From Luteitalea sp. (lineage in GTDB: Bacteria > Acidobacteriota > Vicinamibacteria > Vicinamibacterales > Vicinamibacteraceae), in NCBI GenBank assembly GCA_009377605.1, contig WHTT01000034.1:1-64000 (forward strand): a stretch of DNA of 64,000 nt, written 5' to 3'. The notes beneath the pieces were generated by a model. That model worked only from the letters and a program-made list of their open reading frames with translations. It did not search any database and was not told the DNA's origin. Below, in pieces: positions 8,781 through 17,145 of this stretch. The position numbers were made by a program, and so were the translations under genes. The stretch's first letter is position 1, and each line of letters opens with the position of its first letter.

Positions 8781-10955
8781 TCATGGCAACGCAAAGGCCA
8801 CGTAAGCGTCCCCCGACTTCGTGCCCATCTTGCCGCCCCCCGCGGCGATCACGACGAATTGCCGGCCATTCACGGAGTAGGTGCCCGGCGTCGCGTATCC
8901 ACCGGCTGGAAGCTTGGTCTGCCAGAGCAGCTCGCCGGTCCTCTTGTCGAACGCACGAAACATCTCGTCCTTGGTCGCCCCGATGAAGATCAGCCCGCCC
9001 GCCGTAACGACAGGACCGCCGTAGTTTTCCGTGCCGGTGGGTGCCATCCCCTGTTCCGTGAGCTCCGGCAGCTCGCCGAGCGGAATTTGCCAGACGATCG
9101 TACCAGCGTTGAGATCGATCGCGTTGAGCGTGCCCCATGGCGGCTCGACCGCCGGATACCCTTCGTGATCGAAGAAGCGATTGTAGCCGGTGGTCGTGTA
9201 GGGCGACCTCGCGCCCGGCCCAGGAGCCCTGGGCCGAGGCGAGCCCTGAGTACCTCCAGGCCGCGCTTCCCCAAACAGATACCGGACGATGGCGTTACGC
9301 TCATCGGCACGTAACGCGCCGAATCTCGGCATGACCCCCTTGCCTTCCGCGATCACGCGGGCCACCTCTGCTCGCTCGAGTCGCGCCGCAACGTCTTGGA
9401 GCGATGGAATCGTCTGCGCCGGCGCACCCGCGCGATCGACGCCGTGGCAGGAGGCGCACTGTGTCTGGTAGAGACGCTGCCCTTGCGGTACAGAGGATCC
9501 TCCTCCGGCACCGATCTCGACCATCTCGAGCACCCACGCCATCTCGTTGGAATTGACGTACAGCCAGCCGGACGCGGGATCGAGCGCCTGCCCGCCCCAT
9601 TCCCCACCTCCATCGAAGCCTGGAAAGATGACCGTGCCTTCACGGCTCGGGGGAATGAACGGCTGCCCCGTCCGCAATGTCCTGAGCCGCTCCAACACGT
9701 GGGCACGTGCCGCAGGCGTTCGACTCGTGACCTCCGCCTCGGTGAGCTGCTGGCGTGCAAAGGGGGGCGGCGCAATAGGGAACGGCTGCGTTGGCCACGC
9801 GAGCTCGTCTTTCAGATCGGACGCCGGCACGGCACGCTCCTGCACAGGGAAGAGCGGTTCGCCCGTCTGCCGATCGAACAGGAACACGTAACCGTGCTTG
9901 GTCACTTGGGCCACCGCATCGATGCGGCGCCCACCATGTGTCACCGTGACCAGCACCGGTGCGGCCGGGAGGTCGCGATCCCAGAGGTCGTGATGCACGA
10001 CCTGGTAGTGCCAGACGCGCCGGCCCGTGTCGGCGCGAAGCGCGAGCACGCAGTTGGCGAAGAGGTTGGCGCCTTTGCGATCACCACCCCAGAAGTCGAA
10101 GGCGGCCGAGCCGGTGGGCAGGAAGACGAGCCCGCGCTCCACGTCCACACTGATTCCCGACCAGACATTCGCGCCGCCGCTACGCGCCCACGCGTCCGGC
10201 GGCCACGTTTCGTAACCGTACTCGCCAGGCCAGGGAATGGTGCGGAAGGTCCAACGGATTGCGCCGGATCGCACGTCGTACGCGCGGATGTGACCGGGGG
10301 CTGCGGCACCGGGCCCTTCCGACACGCGTGTGCCGACAATGAGGAGATCTTCGTAGATGGCACCCGGTGTGTTCGACATCACGGTCAGGCCCGAAACGTC
10401 GCGGCCGAGCCCCTTCGCGAGGTCGATACGGCCCTGGGCGCCGAAGGTCCGGATGGGCGTGCCCGTTCGTGCATCGAGGGCGTAGAGGAACTGCCCCGCG
10501 CTCAAAAAGACTCGTCGAGCCGCCTTGCCATCGGACCAGTGGACCAGGCCGCGGTTCACGCCCAGCGCCTCCGCCTCGCGCCCTTGTGCACCGCTCAGGA
10601 AGGGGTCGAAGCGCCACAGCTCGCGGCCCGTGGCCGCGTCGAGCGCGAACGCTTTGAGCTGGGGAGATGTCGCATACAGCACACCATCGACGACAATGGG
10701 ATTGGACTGGATCTGCGAGCGGTCGTCTGCGCGAGCATCACCCGTCCGGTAGGTCCACGCGAGGCGAAGGCGTTGGACGTTGCTACGGTTGATGTGTGCG
10801 AGCGGCGAGTACTGCTGATGACCCGGGTCGCCGCCATGCATCGGCCACGCGACGTCAGTCGGAGCGGGTCGCCAGACGAGACCCAGTGCCGCGATGACGA
10901 CAATGCCCCACAGCGCGTGGAGCACCAGGGCGCGGACGGTTACGACGTCGCTCAC
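8781..10955 (-). CDS. PQQ-dependent dehydrogenase with inserted cytochrome c domain
   Basis: With a GTG start preceded by AAGGATA, the protein is about 724 residues. One N-terminal membrane helix (ALVLHALWGIVVIAALGLV) anchors it with the rest in the periplasm. The first part is a quinoprotein propeller (WPMHGGDPGHQQYSPL, GRELWRFDP, YDVRSGAIRW, DRQTGEPLFPV). A class I cytochrome c domain with CASCH at about residue 500 and a distal Met (KGVMPRFG) is inserted. A last propeller part follows (WGTLNAIDLNAGTIVWQIPLG to YVAFALP). It would oxidise a sugar or alcohol and feed the respiratory chain through its haem. An upstream start at 11090 is less likely because it would overlap the divergent peptidase gene. 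Substrate unknown. Confidence 0.9.
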   Translation of the reverse strand: MSDVVTVRALVLHALWGIVVIAALGLVWRPAPTDVAWPMHGGDPGHQQYSPLAHINRSNVQRLRLAWTYRTGDARADDRSQIQSNPIVVDGVLYATSPQLKAFALDAATGRELWRFDPFLSGAQGREAEALGVNRGLVHWSDGKAARRVFLSAGQFLYALDARTGTPIRTFGAQGRIDLAKGLGRDVSGLTVMSNTPGAIYEDLLIVGTRVSEGPGAAAPGHIRAYDVRSGAIRWTFRTIPWPGEYGYETWPPDAWARSGGANVWSGISVDVERGLVFLPTGSAAFDFWGGDRKGANLFANCVLALRADTGRRVWHYQVVHHDLWDRDLPAAPVLVTVTHGGRRIDAVAQVTKHGYVFLFDRQTGEPLFPVQERAVPASDLKDELAWPTQPFPIAPPPFARQQLTEAEVTSRTPAARAHVLERLRTLRTGQPFIPPSREGTVIFPGFDGGGEWGGQALDPASGWLYVNSNEMAWVLEMVEIGAGGGSSVPQGQRLYQTQCASCHGVDRAGAPAQTIPSLQDVAARLERAEVARVIAEGKGVMPRFGALRADERNAIVRYLFGEARPGGTQGSPRPRAPGPGARSPYTTTGYNRFFDHEGYPAVEPPWGTLNAIDLNAGTIVWQIPLGELPELTEQGMAPTGTENYGGPVVTAGGLIFIGATKDEMFRAFDKRTGELLWQTKLPAGGYATPGTYSVNGRQFVVIAAGGGKMGTKSGDAYVAFALP

Positions 10956-10989
10956 GTTGTTATCCTTGCACCTGTGGAGGACTGTGCCA

Positions 10990-12138
10990 ATGTTAACCGC
11001 CGAGGGATGCCGGAACCGCCGCGCGAAGCTGTGGACTCTCGTCAATCCACAACCTGACTGCGTGCTCCTGGGCGAGCCGCGACACCTCACGTACCTCGCC
11101 AGTTTCTACGCCTCGCCGTTCACATATCGAAGCCAGAATGCACCGGCGCTCGCGATCTTGACGCCCGAGCACGCCGTGCTCGTTGCCGACAGCACGCAGC
11201 GGCTCTATAGCCAAGCGGCCCATGTCGACGAGATCATCGCGCCGACATGGTATCGCGGCCGCGAGTCGGCGGTGGACAGGGGCGCGCTCTTGACCACAAC
11301 CGTGGTCGAGCAGCTTTCACGCGTACGGGGCCGGCGCATCGCCGTCGACAGTGCCGTTCCGACGGGCGTCATGGATCACCTCCGCCGTGACGGCCGCGCC
11401 GTGGAGCCCCTCGACATCCGGCCCACGATTCGGCGTATGGAGCGCCAGAAGGATGCCGACGAGGTCGAGTTGATGCGGCGGTCGGTGGCCGCGGGCGAGG
11501 CTGGGTTCAGAGCGGCTGTCGAACAGATTCGACCGGGCATGACCGAGATTCAAGCCTATACCCTGATCCAGCGCGCCTCGGTGGAGTCTGCGGGTCATGC
11601 TGTCCTCGTCTATGGCGATTTCGTCTCCGGAGAGCGCACGCTGAGGCATGGCGGCCCGGCGGGTCAGCGGATCATTGAACCCGACGATCTCTTTCTCCTG
11701 GACTTCTCCGTGGTCGTTCATGGCTATCGGGCGGACTTCGCGAACACGTTCGTGGTGGCAGGCGGCAGACCGTCAGCGCGACAGCAGGAGCTCGCGGCGT
11801 ATTGTTTGGAGGCGATGCACGTGGGGGAAAGCCTCCTCCAGGCGGGCTCACGGTGCCGAGACATCGACGCGGCCGTGCGGGAGGCCTTCGCCAAGCGGCA
11901 GGTCGATCAGCACTTCACACACCACACAGGGCACGGCCTGGGCCTGGGACATCCGGATCCGCCGTACCTCACACCAGAGAGCAGCGAGACCCTCGTTGCC
12001 GGTGACATCGTCACGCTCGAGCCCGGTTTGTACGTGGATGGCGTCGGCGGCATGCGATTCGAGCACAACTATCTCATCACGCAGGAAGGGTTCCAAACGC
12101 TGACACATCACACGCTCGGGTTAACGGCAATGCCGTAG
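10990..12138 (+). CDS. M24 (Xaa-Pro aminopeptidase-like) metallopeptidase
   Basis: A 382-residue creatinase/prolidase-fold protein; the start follows GGAGG by nine bases. Residues 1-135 form the N-terminal creatinase-like domain. The C-terminal pita-bread domain shows all five metal ligands: Asp238 (LLDFSV), Asp249 (YRADFANTF), His in HHTGHGLGLGHPDPP (about 314), Glu344 (TLEPGLY) and Glu358 (MRFEHNYLIT). It therefore should be an active two-metal peptidase cutting X-Pro or similar dipeptide bonds in the cytoplasm. It is divergent from the PQQ dehydrogenase with only 34 bases between the start codons, so at least one promoter must lie within the opposing gene. Confidence 0.9.
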   Translation: MLTAEGCRNRRAKLWTLVNPQPDCVLLGEPRHLTYLASFYASPFTYRSQNAPALAILTPEHAVLVADSTQRLYSQAAHVDEIIAPTWYRGRESAVDRGALLTTTVVEQLSRVRGRRIAVDSAVPTGVMDHLRRDGRAVEPLDIRPTIRRMERQKDADEVELMRRSVAAGEAGFRAAVEQIRPGMTEIQAYTLIQRASVESAGHAVLVYGDFVSGERTLRHGGPAGQRIIEPDDLFLLDFSVVVHGYRADFANTFVVAGGRPSARQQELAAYCLEAMHVGESLLQAGSRCRDIDAAVREAFAKRQVDQHFTHHTGHGLGLGHPDPPYLTPESSETLVAGDIVTLEPGLYVDGVGGMRFEHNYLITQEGFQTLTHHTLGLTAMP

Positions 12139-12277
12139 CGTGGCTTTGCGTTCCGCCGGTCGGTGGCGCCTCTAACGGGCCGACGAGCACGATAGAAATC
12201 TACGCCAGCAACTGTCCCAAACTGGCGGCCTTCCCGCCTGGTCGGTGCCCCACTGACGGCAGCATGGGACGATACAG

Positions 12278-15022
12278 CTAGGCGATCTCCACCTCGAGAA
12301 CGCTGCCCTCGGCGAGCTCGACCAGATCGCCCAACGACACGCGAGCGCGCCCATCACTGCTCGACGCCTTGTAGGCCGTGGCCTGGCCGTCGACCGCTAC
12401 GTGCGTCGGTGTCCCTGCGGCGTCGATCTCGAAATTCTGGCACGGGAGTGTGCCGTGCAGCACTCGCAACACAATACCTGTGGCAGACGACCGCACGGAG
12501 CGCTCGAACGTGCCCCAGCCGGTTGCCGTCGCCCAGAAGCAGCGGAACGCGGCCTCCTCGGGGAATCGCCGCGTGATGGTCACGCGCCGGTTGCCTCCGT
12601 CGTAGAGGAAGCCACCCGCCGCCACCAGACAAGACCAGGCGGCCATGGCTCGCGCATAGTGATGGCCACACTCGGCCTCGTCCCAGGGATTCCGCTTCTC
12701 GCCGTCGTACCGGCTCCGAACGTTCGCGATGCACTCGACACCCTCGCGGGTCATCCCGACGTACAGCATGTGTGCAGCGACGGTATACTCGAGACCGGTC
12801 CAGACCTCCGCATAGTAGGGAAAGGGAATGCGCGGCCGGCGCGCCGTGCCGTAGTCGCACACGACGAGGGCAGCCTCGTCGTTGAGCGCATACGTTCGCG
12901 CCACGCTGTCGTGCGCGATGAGCGTTGGCCTGGAGTTGTAGCGGGAGACGGACTCGAGCGTCTTACGGATCCTCGCCGGATCGAGCAGCGCGCCAAGGCC
13001 CGCGACTTCCGCTAAGTACTGGCCCACGAGCTGGTCCGCGAGACACCCCTCCCCCAGCTGGTACGTTGGTCGCTCAGTGTCTTCGCTGCCCGACTCGCCA
13101 CGTAGCGCCGGCGCGATCGTCTGCGTGGCGACACCTCGTACATGTTGCACGTAGTACTCACCGTTGAACAGGTTCTCGTCGATCCAGGCGCGACCGCCCT
13201 CGAACAGCCGCCTGTACTCGGTCGCCGCCTGCTCGTCACCGACCGCGCGTGCCATCTCCTCGCCGGCGCGCAGCCCTGCCAGGTAGTAGATGCCGCACTG
13301 CGGGTTCGGGCCGTAGAACTCGACGTCGTAAGTGTTGTGCTGCACGCCTTCCATCACACCGTCCCGGTCCGCATCCCAACCGCCGGGTACCCAGGCGAAC
13401 TCCAAGGCCCGCTTGACACGCGGCCAGATCTCGCGGAGCCAGCCGAGGTCACCCGACAGGCGCCAGTCGAGGTACGCGTGAACGATCTGCCCCATCTGTC
13501 CGTCGGCGGCGGCAAATCCCCAGCGCTCCGCACCTTCCGGCAGCGAGTGCCGAAAGCGGATCGCACCTGCCTCGTCCATCGCAGGCCCGAACATCGCGCG
13601 GCGAAGCGAGCGCGCGAACGACGGAAAGACATGGGGTGTCGCCGTCTCATAGTTCCACACGTGTGCACAGCTGCCGTGGCAGCAACCAGCCTCGTCGTTG
13701 ACGCCTTCGAAGCCGTGGAACTCACCGTCGGCCGTCCGGAAGCAGGTGTTCGCGACCAGCGTCGACAGGTTCGCCATGGCCGCGTCCTTGACGCCGGCTG
13801 GCACCGTGCTCTCCTGGACGGCGCCTGCAAAGGCCCGCGTCTTCGCCTCGAGCCGATCGAGGTTGGAAGCCGCGTACTGCGCCGCCACCCAAGCATCCGG
13901 GAACTTGGTCGTGTACCAGTTACCGATTAGCCTGTCCTTCTGGTCTTCCGGCGCGTGCCAGCCACATCGCGCGGGTGTTCTGTTTGGAAAATGCCACGCG
14001 AGGAGGAAGGTGTATTCGCCGCTCTCCCCTGGCGCAATGGTCCGTTGGAGGCAGAGCGCGCCAACCGTGCCGCGCTCGGCCGGCTCCTCGCCGAGCTGGC
14101 CATCTTCGACGAAGCCCTCCCAGTAGAGCAGCGGCGAGTCCCACCAGCGGCCCTCCGGCCAGCCGCGCCACGATGTCAGCGCGCCATCGCCGGCGGCACG
14201 AACCGCCAGCGCGACGCTGCCGTGCATCGGGTCGTCTGCTGCAAGGCCAGGGTTCGTCATCACCAATCCAGTGAGGTCGCCATCCTGACGATAGGCGTTC
14301 TCACGACCATCGTCGTCGTCGGGGCCTGAAGGGCTCTCGGAACGAACTGGGTTCTGTAGAGAGAACGCAATCGATACCCGTGCCGGCGCTGTACCGGCGT
14401 TGGTGACGCGATAACGTAAGACGGTTACTGGGAGCCCCGATTCATCAGGCTCGTGTGGGATGAACGGCGTGAATGCCTCGAGCGCCACGCTCACCGGCAG
14501 TTCTGGATCCTCGAAGTCGATGCGAGCAAGCGGAAACTCTCCGGTGAACGCTGCGCTGGCCAGCCGCGGGAGGCCTGGCACGTTGTCGGCCCCGAGCCCC
14601 GAAGAACCCTCGTACGGCGGTAGAATACGCGCCTCGAGCACACGCGCCACCGAGGGCCCGTCTCCGACCTTTGCCCAGATCGCCGGGAAGGCATAAGTCG
14701 GTCGCCGACCCTTGTCCGGCTTGTTGAAGATCTCCCAATCGCGCAGCTGACCTCGCCCGCCCAAGCTGATGCTTCCGGCGCCGACGCCGCCGAGGGGAAA
14801 CGCGAGCATCTCGAGTTGTCGGCCACGAAACACCCGCGGATAGGTCAACGCCGCCGCGTCCCGCGCGGCCATCGTCGTCACCGATGGCGGCTCCTCGACC
14901 GTGGGCTGCGGTGTCGGCTCCTGTGTCTTCCCGGTGGCGATATCTGGGGTCGCTGCAGCACCAGCCGCCAACGTCATTTGCTGCAGAAACGTTCGACGTC
15001 CGCTCCTGGAGGTTCGCTTCAT
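12278..15022 (-). CDS. GH116 glycosidase (glucosylceramidase GBA2-like), Tat-exported
   Basis: A 914-residue protein with a twin-arginine signal (SGRRTFLQQMTLAAGAAA). The N-terminal beta-sandwich begins around RQLEMLAFPLGGVGAGSISLGG, typical of the GBA2 family, and continues to about residue 350. The catalytic (alpha/alpha)6 barrel follows. The expected nucleophile lies in HNTYDVEFYGPN (Glu about 567) and the acid/base in CLADQLVGQYLAEV (Asp about 661). Family members are beta-glucosidases, beta-xylosidases or glucosylceramidases. It starts 11 bases after the membrane-protein gene and has a GAGGATC ribosome-binding site, so it closes the operon that starts with the radical SAM gene. Confidence 0.9.
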   Translation of the reverse strand: MKRTSRSGRRTFLQQMTLAAGAAATPDIATGKTQEPTPQPTVEEPPSVTTMAARDAAALTYPRVFRGRQLEMLAFPLGGVGAGSISLGGRGQLRDWEIFNKPDKGRRPTYAFPAIWAKVGDGPSVARVLEARILPPYEGSSGLGADNVPGLPRLASAAFTGEFPLARIDFEDPELPVSVALEAFTPFIPHEPDESGLPVTVLRYRVTNAGTAPARVSIAFSLQNPVRSESPSGPDDDDGRENAYRQDGDLTGLVMTNPGLAADDPMHGSVALAVRAAGDGALTSWRGWPEGRWWDSPLLYWEGFVEDGQLGEEPAERGTVGALCLQRTIAPGESGEYTFLLAWHFPNRTPARCGWHAPEDQKDRLIGNWYTTKFPDAWVAAQYAASNLDRLEAKTRAFAGAVQESTVPAGVKDAAMANLSTLVANTCFRTADGEFHGFEGVNDEAGCCHGSCAHVWNYETATPHVFPSFARSLRRAMFGPAMDEAGAIRFRHSLPEGAERWGFAAADGQMGQIVHAYLDWRLSGDLGWLREIWPRVKRALEFAWVPGGWDADRDGVMEGVQHNTYDVEFYGPNPQCGIYYLAGLRAGEEMARAVGDEQAATEYRRLFEGGRAWIDENLFNGEYYVQHVRGVATQTIAPALRGESGSEDTERPTYQLGEGCLADQLVGQYLAEVAGLGALLDPARIRKTLESVSRYNSRPTLIAHDSVARTYALNDEAALVVCDYGTARRPRIPFPYYAEVWTGLEYTVAAHMLYVGMTREGVECIANVRSRYDGEKRNPWDEAECGHHYARAMAAWSCLVAAGGFLYDGGNRRVTITRRFPEEAAFRCFWATATGWGTFERSVRSSATGIVLRVLHGTLPCQNFEIDAAGTPTHVAVDGQATAYKASSSDGRARVSLGDLVELAEGSVLEVEIA

Positions 15023-15033
15023 GTGATCCTCGT

Positions 15034-17145
15034 CTACCGTGCCACGTGATAGATGGCCACCGATCGGTTCCTGAACACCAGCCCGAAGCGATCGGGATTC
15101 GCATTCAGCAAGGGCTCGAAGTTCGGGTACTTGTGGCGCTCGGGCGGCCCGACGACCAAATAGTCGATCCTGAGCTGAGCCGCCCGTTCATGAACCTGCC
15201 CCGCGTCGCGCATATGGTACATCCCTCGCACTATTCGGCTGGCGTCCATGTATTTGGCGAGCGGCACCATGGAGATTGGAATGCCGGTGGACATACGGCG
15301 CTCGGCAAAGGCAGGCACGTACGCCCAGGTCGTCGTGTGGCGGACGTACGGCTCCACCTGCACGATGGCATCGGCGGGCGTGAAATGCCTGATCCAGTCG
15401 AGCGCCTCGACCTCGTCGCGGGTCAGGACGAGTGTCCAGCGGAACCCGCCGCCTATCTCCGTGACCTTCTCGCGATTGGTCAGGTCCTGCGTGTTGTAGA
15501 GGTCGATGGCCGTGAGTGGAGCGGCCGCCAACGCCAGCAGGAGCGCCCCGGCCGTTGTGGCAATTTTCGTCCGGGTACCCCCTCGCCACAATTCCTGGAT
15601 GGCGAAGCCGACCAGGACCGCCAGCGCCATGAACAGGAAGTGGCCAGCGCGCCACCCGACGTACACGAACTGATGATCCCGCACGTCGACGAAGAAGTAG
15701 AACCAGAGAGAGATTGCGATCACGATGCCGACAACACCGAGCTCGGTGGCGCGCCGGCGCACCGCGAGCCATGCGCCCACTCCGCCCGCGATGAGCATGG
15801 GGCCAAAGCTCAAGAAGATCCCGACGACCGGACTGGTCACAGCAGTGTGGTTCAACCGAATGCGAACGAGCAGATCGCCCCGATCCGCGTAGCGGAGGGC
15901 GCTGGCCAGCGTCAACCCGAGCGCGAGCGGCACCGCACCAGCCAGCGCGCCTGTGGCAATAGCCCGCCACTGTCGCACCATGACCAGCCGGGCGAGGGCA
16001 TACACGGCGACCATTGCCGTGATCATCACCGCCGAGAAAGTGCTGAGCAGAAGGCAGGCGGCCAACAAACTGCCCACCATCGCCATCAAGGCCGACCAGG
16101 GGAAGGTTCGAGGTTCAAGGGTCGAGGTTCGAGATTCGAGGTCCGAGGTTGGAGGTTCGAGGTTCGAGGTCCGAGATTTGGGGCAGGCTTGAACGACGCA
16201 GAGCAACGCCGAGAAGCCAATCGCGTAGCCCATCGCATGGTGGGGTTGATACAGCAACAATCTGTGCAGACCGTCGACCGGCATGCTCCCGTAGATCCAG
16301 CGAGTGACCGCATCGATGTTCAGCTGGCGCACCAGATCGAGGGACGCTCCCGCCGACCACAGCGACCACAGGCGCTCGGTGCCTTCGAAGCTCGTGAAGA
16401 GCACGCCGGCCGTGCAACCGAGCGCCGCCGCAGTCGGGCCGCGGACGAAGTGCCGCACGAAAAAGAAGAAGAAAGCGATGAAGACGAGATCGAGCGCCAG
16501 CGAGTTCACGAGCAGCACCTGCTCGTTGGTCAGATGCGGCCATTGCCGGTACTCCACCGACGGCAACAGGTGCGCCAGCCAGTAGTAGTGCAGCGTATCG
16601 TCCAAATAGAACTGGTTGTGCGGCGGCACGTCTCCCTTGCTCAGCTCGGCGACGACGGCCATACGCCAGACGAAGTCGGCGGTGAAGTAGGCGCGGTAGG
16701 CGCGACCGCCCTCGACGGTCTCACCAACCCGAGCAAACGGTCGACCCACTACCATGGGGACGAGGAGCAGGAGCAGCAGGAGCGCGGCAGCATCCTTCCG
16801 CGTGAAGCGCGGCAGCGCAAGGCAGCCGGACCACCTGCGCGCCGGCCAGACGACGAGCAATGCCAATACGGGCGGGAGCACCAACAAGACGCTGCCTCGC
16901 AGGCCGGCGATCCAGAGCCCCAGCAGGACGAGACAGCTCAACGCGTAACCCCACACCGCACCAACCAACAGCGAGGCCAACCACGTGCCCCGGCCGTACA
17001 AGCTGCGAGCGACGAGCACACCAGGTGCACAGAACCAGAACGCGATGAGTAAGAGGAGGATGCCCCACGTGAGCGGCAGGATCGCTGAAAGGGTGAGAAC
17101 GAGCGACGCGATCAGCGCCAGAGCTGCAGCGAGGATTGCAATCAT
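15034..17145 (-). CDS. Polytopic membrane protein, GT-C-like
   Basis: A 703-residue integral membrane protein with about a dozen hydrophobic helices from residue 1 to about 540. A soluble C-terminal region follows (VEALDWIRHFTPADAIVQVEP, then RMSTGIPISMVPLAKYMD and LRIDYLVVGPPERHKYPNFEPLL). The layout of many helices, a periplasmic FTPADAIVQ-type domain and a DYLVVGPxE motif is like uncharacterised GT-C-type glycosyltransferases or YfhO-like proteins; no family could be fixed by eye. It overlaps the radical SAM gene by four bases (ATGA). Residues about 323-347 are an in-frame repeat insertion (SRTSNLEPPTSDLESRTSTL), placed between membrane helices. Confidence 0.7.
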   Translation of the reverse strand: MIAILAAALALIASLVLTLSAILPLTWGILLLLIAFWFCAPGVLVARSLYGRGTWLASLLVGAVWGYALSCLVLLGLWIAGLRGSVLLVLPPVLALLVVWPARRWSGCLALPRFTRKDAAALLLLLLLVPMVVGRPFARVGETVEGGRAYRAYFTADFVWRMAVVAELSKGDVPPHNQFYLDDTLHYYWLAHLLPSVEYRQWPHLTNEQVLLVNSLALDLVFIAFFFFFVRHFVRGPTAAALGCTAGVLFTSFEGTERLWSLWSAGASLDLVRQLNIDAVTRWIYGSMPVDGLHRLLLYQPHHAMGYAIGFSALLCVVQACPKSRTSNLEPPTSDLESRTSTLEPRTFPWSALMAMVGSLLAACLLLSTFSAVMITAMVAVYALARLVMVRQWRAIATGALAGAVPLALGLTLASALRYADRGDLLVRIRLNHTAVTSPVVGIFLSFGPMLIAGGVGAWLAVRRRATELGVVGIVIAISLWFYFFVDVRDHQFVYVGWRAGHFLFMALAVLVGFAIQELWRGGTRTKIATTAGALLLALAAAPLTAIDLYNTQDLTNREKVTEIGGGFRWTLVLTRDEVEALDWIRHFTPADAIVQVEPYVRHTTTWAYVPAFAERRMSTGIPISMVPLAKYMDASRIVRGMYHMRDAGQVHERAAQLRIDYLVVGPPERHKYPNFEPLLNANPDRFGLVFRNRSVAIYHVAR
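16104..16177. repeat. In-frame tandem heptamer array inside the membrane-protein gene
   Basis: About ten degenerate copies of GAGGTTC (GGTTCGAG, GATTCGAG, GTCCGAG variants) run through the coding sequence without breaking it. They add about 25 residues rich in Arg, Thr, Ser, Leu, Glu and Pro between two hydrophobic helices. The unit style matches the intergenic repeat elements of this window. Confidence 0.9.

Noticed and set aside
9396-11057. Long plus-strand open frame of 553 codons
   Set aside because: Antisense to the PQQ dehydrogenase; composition is rich in Arg, Gly and His with no motif.
12139-12277. Terminator between the convergent M24 and GH116 genes
   Set aside because: Only weak, short stems were seen and no T run, so it is not listed as a feature.
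14884-17052. Long plus-strand open frame of 722 codons
   Set aside because: Antisense to the membrane protein and the GH116 start; highly charged, Gln/Glu/Arg-rich translation typical of an antisense frame.
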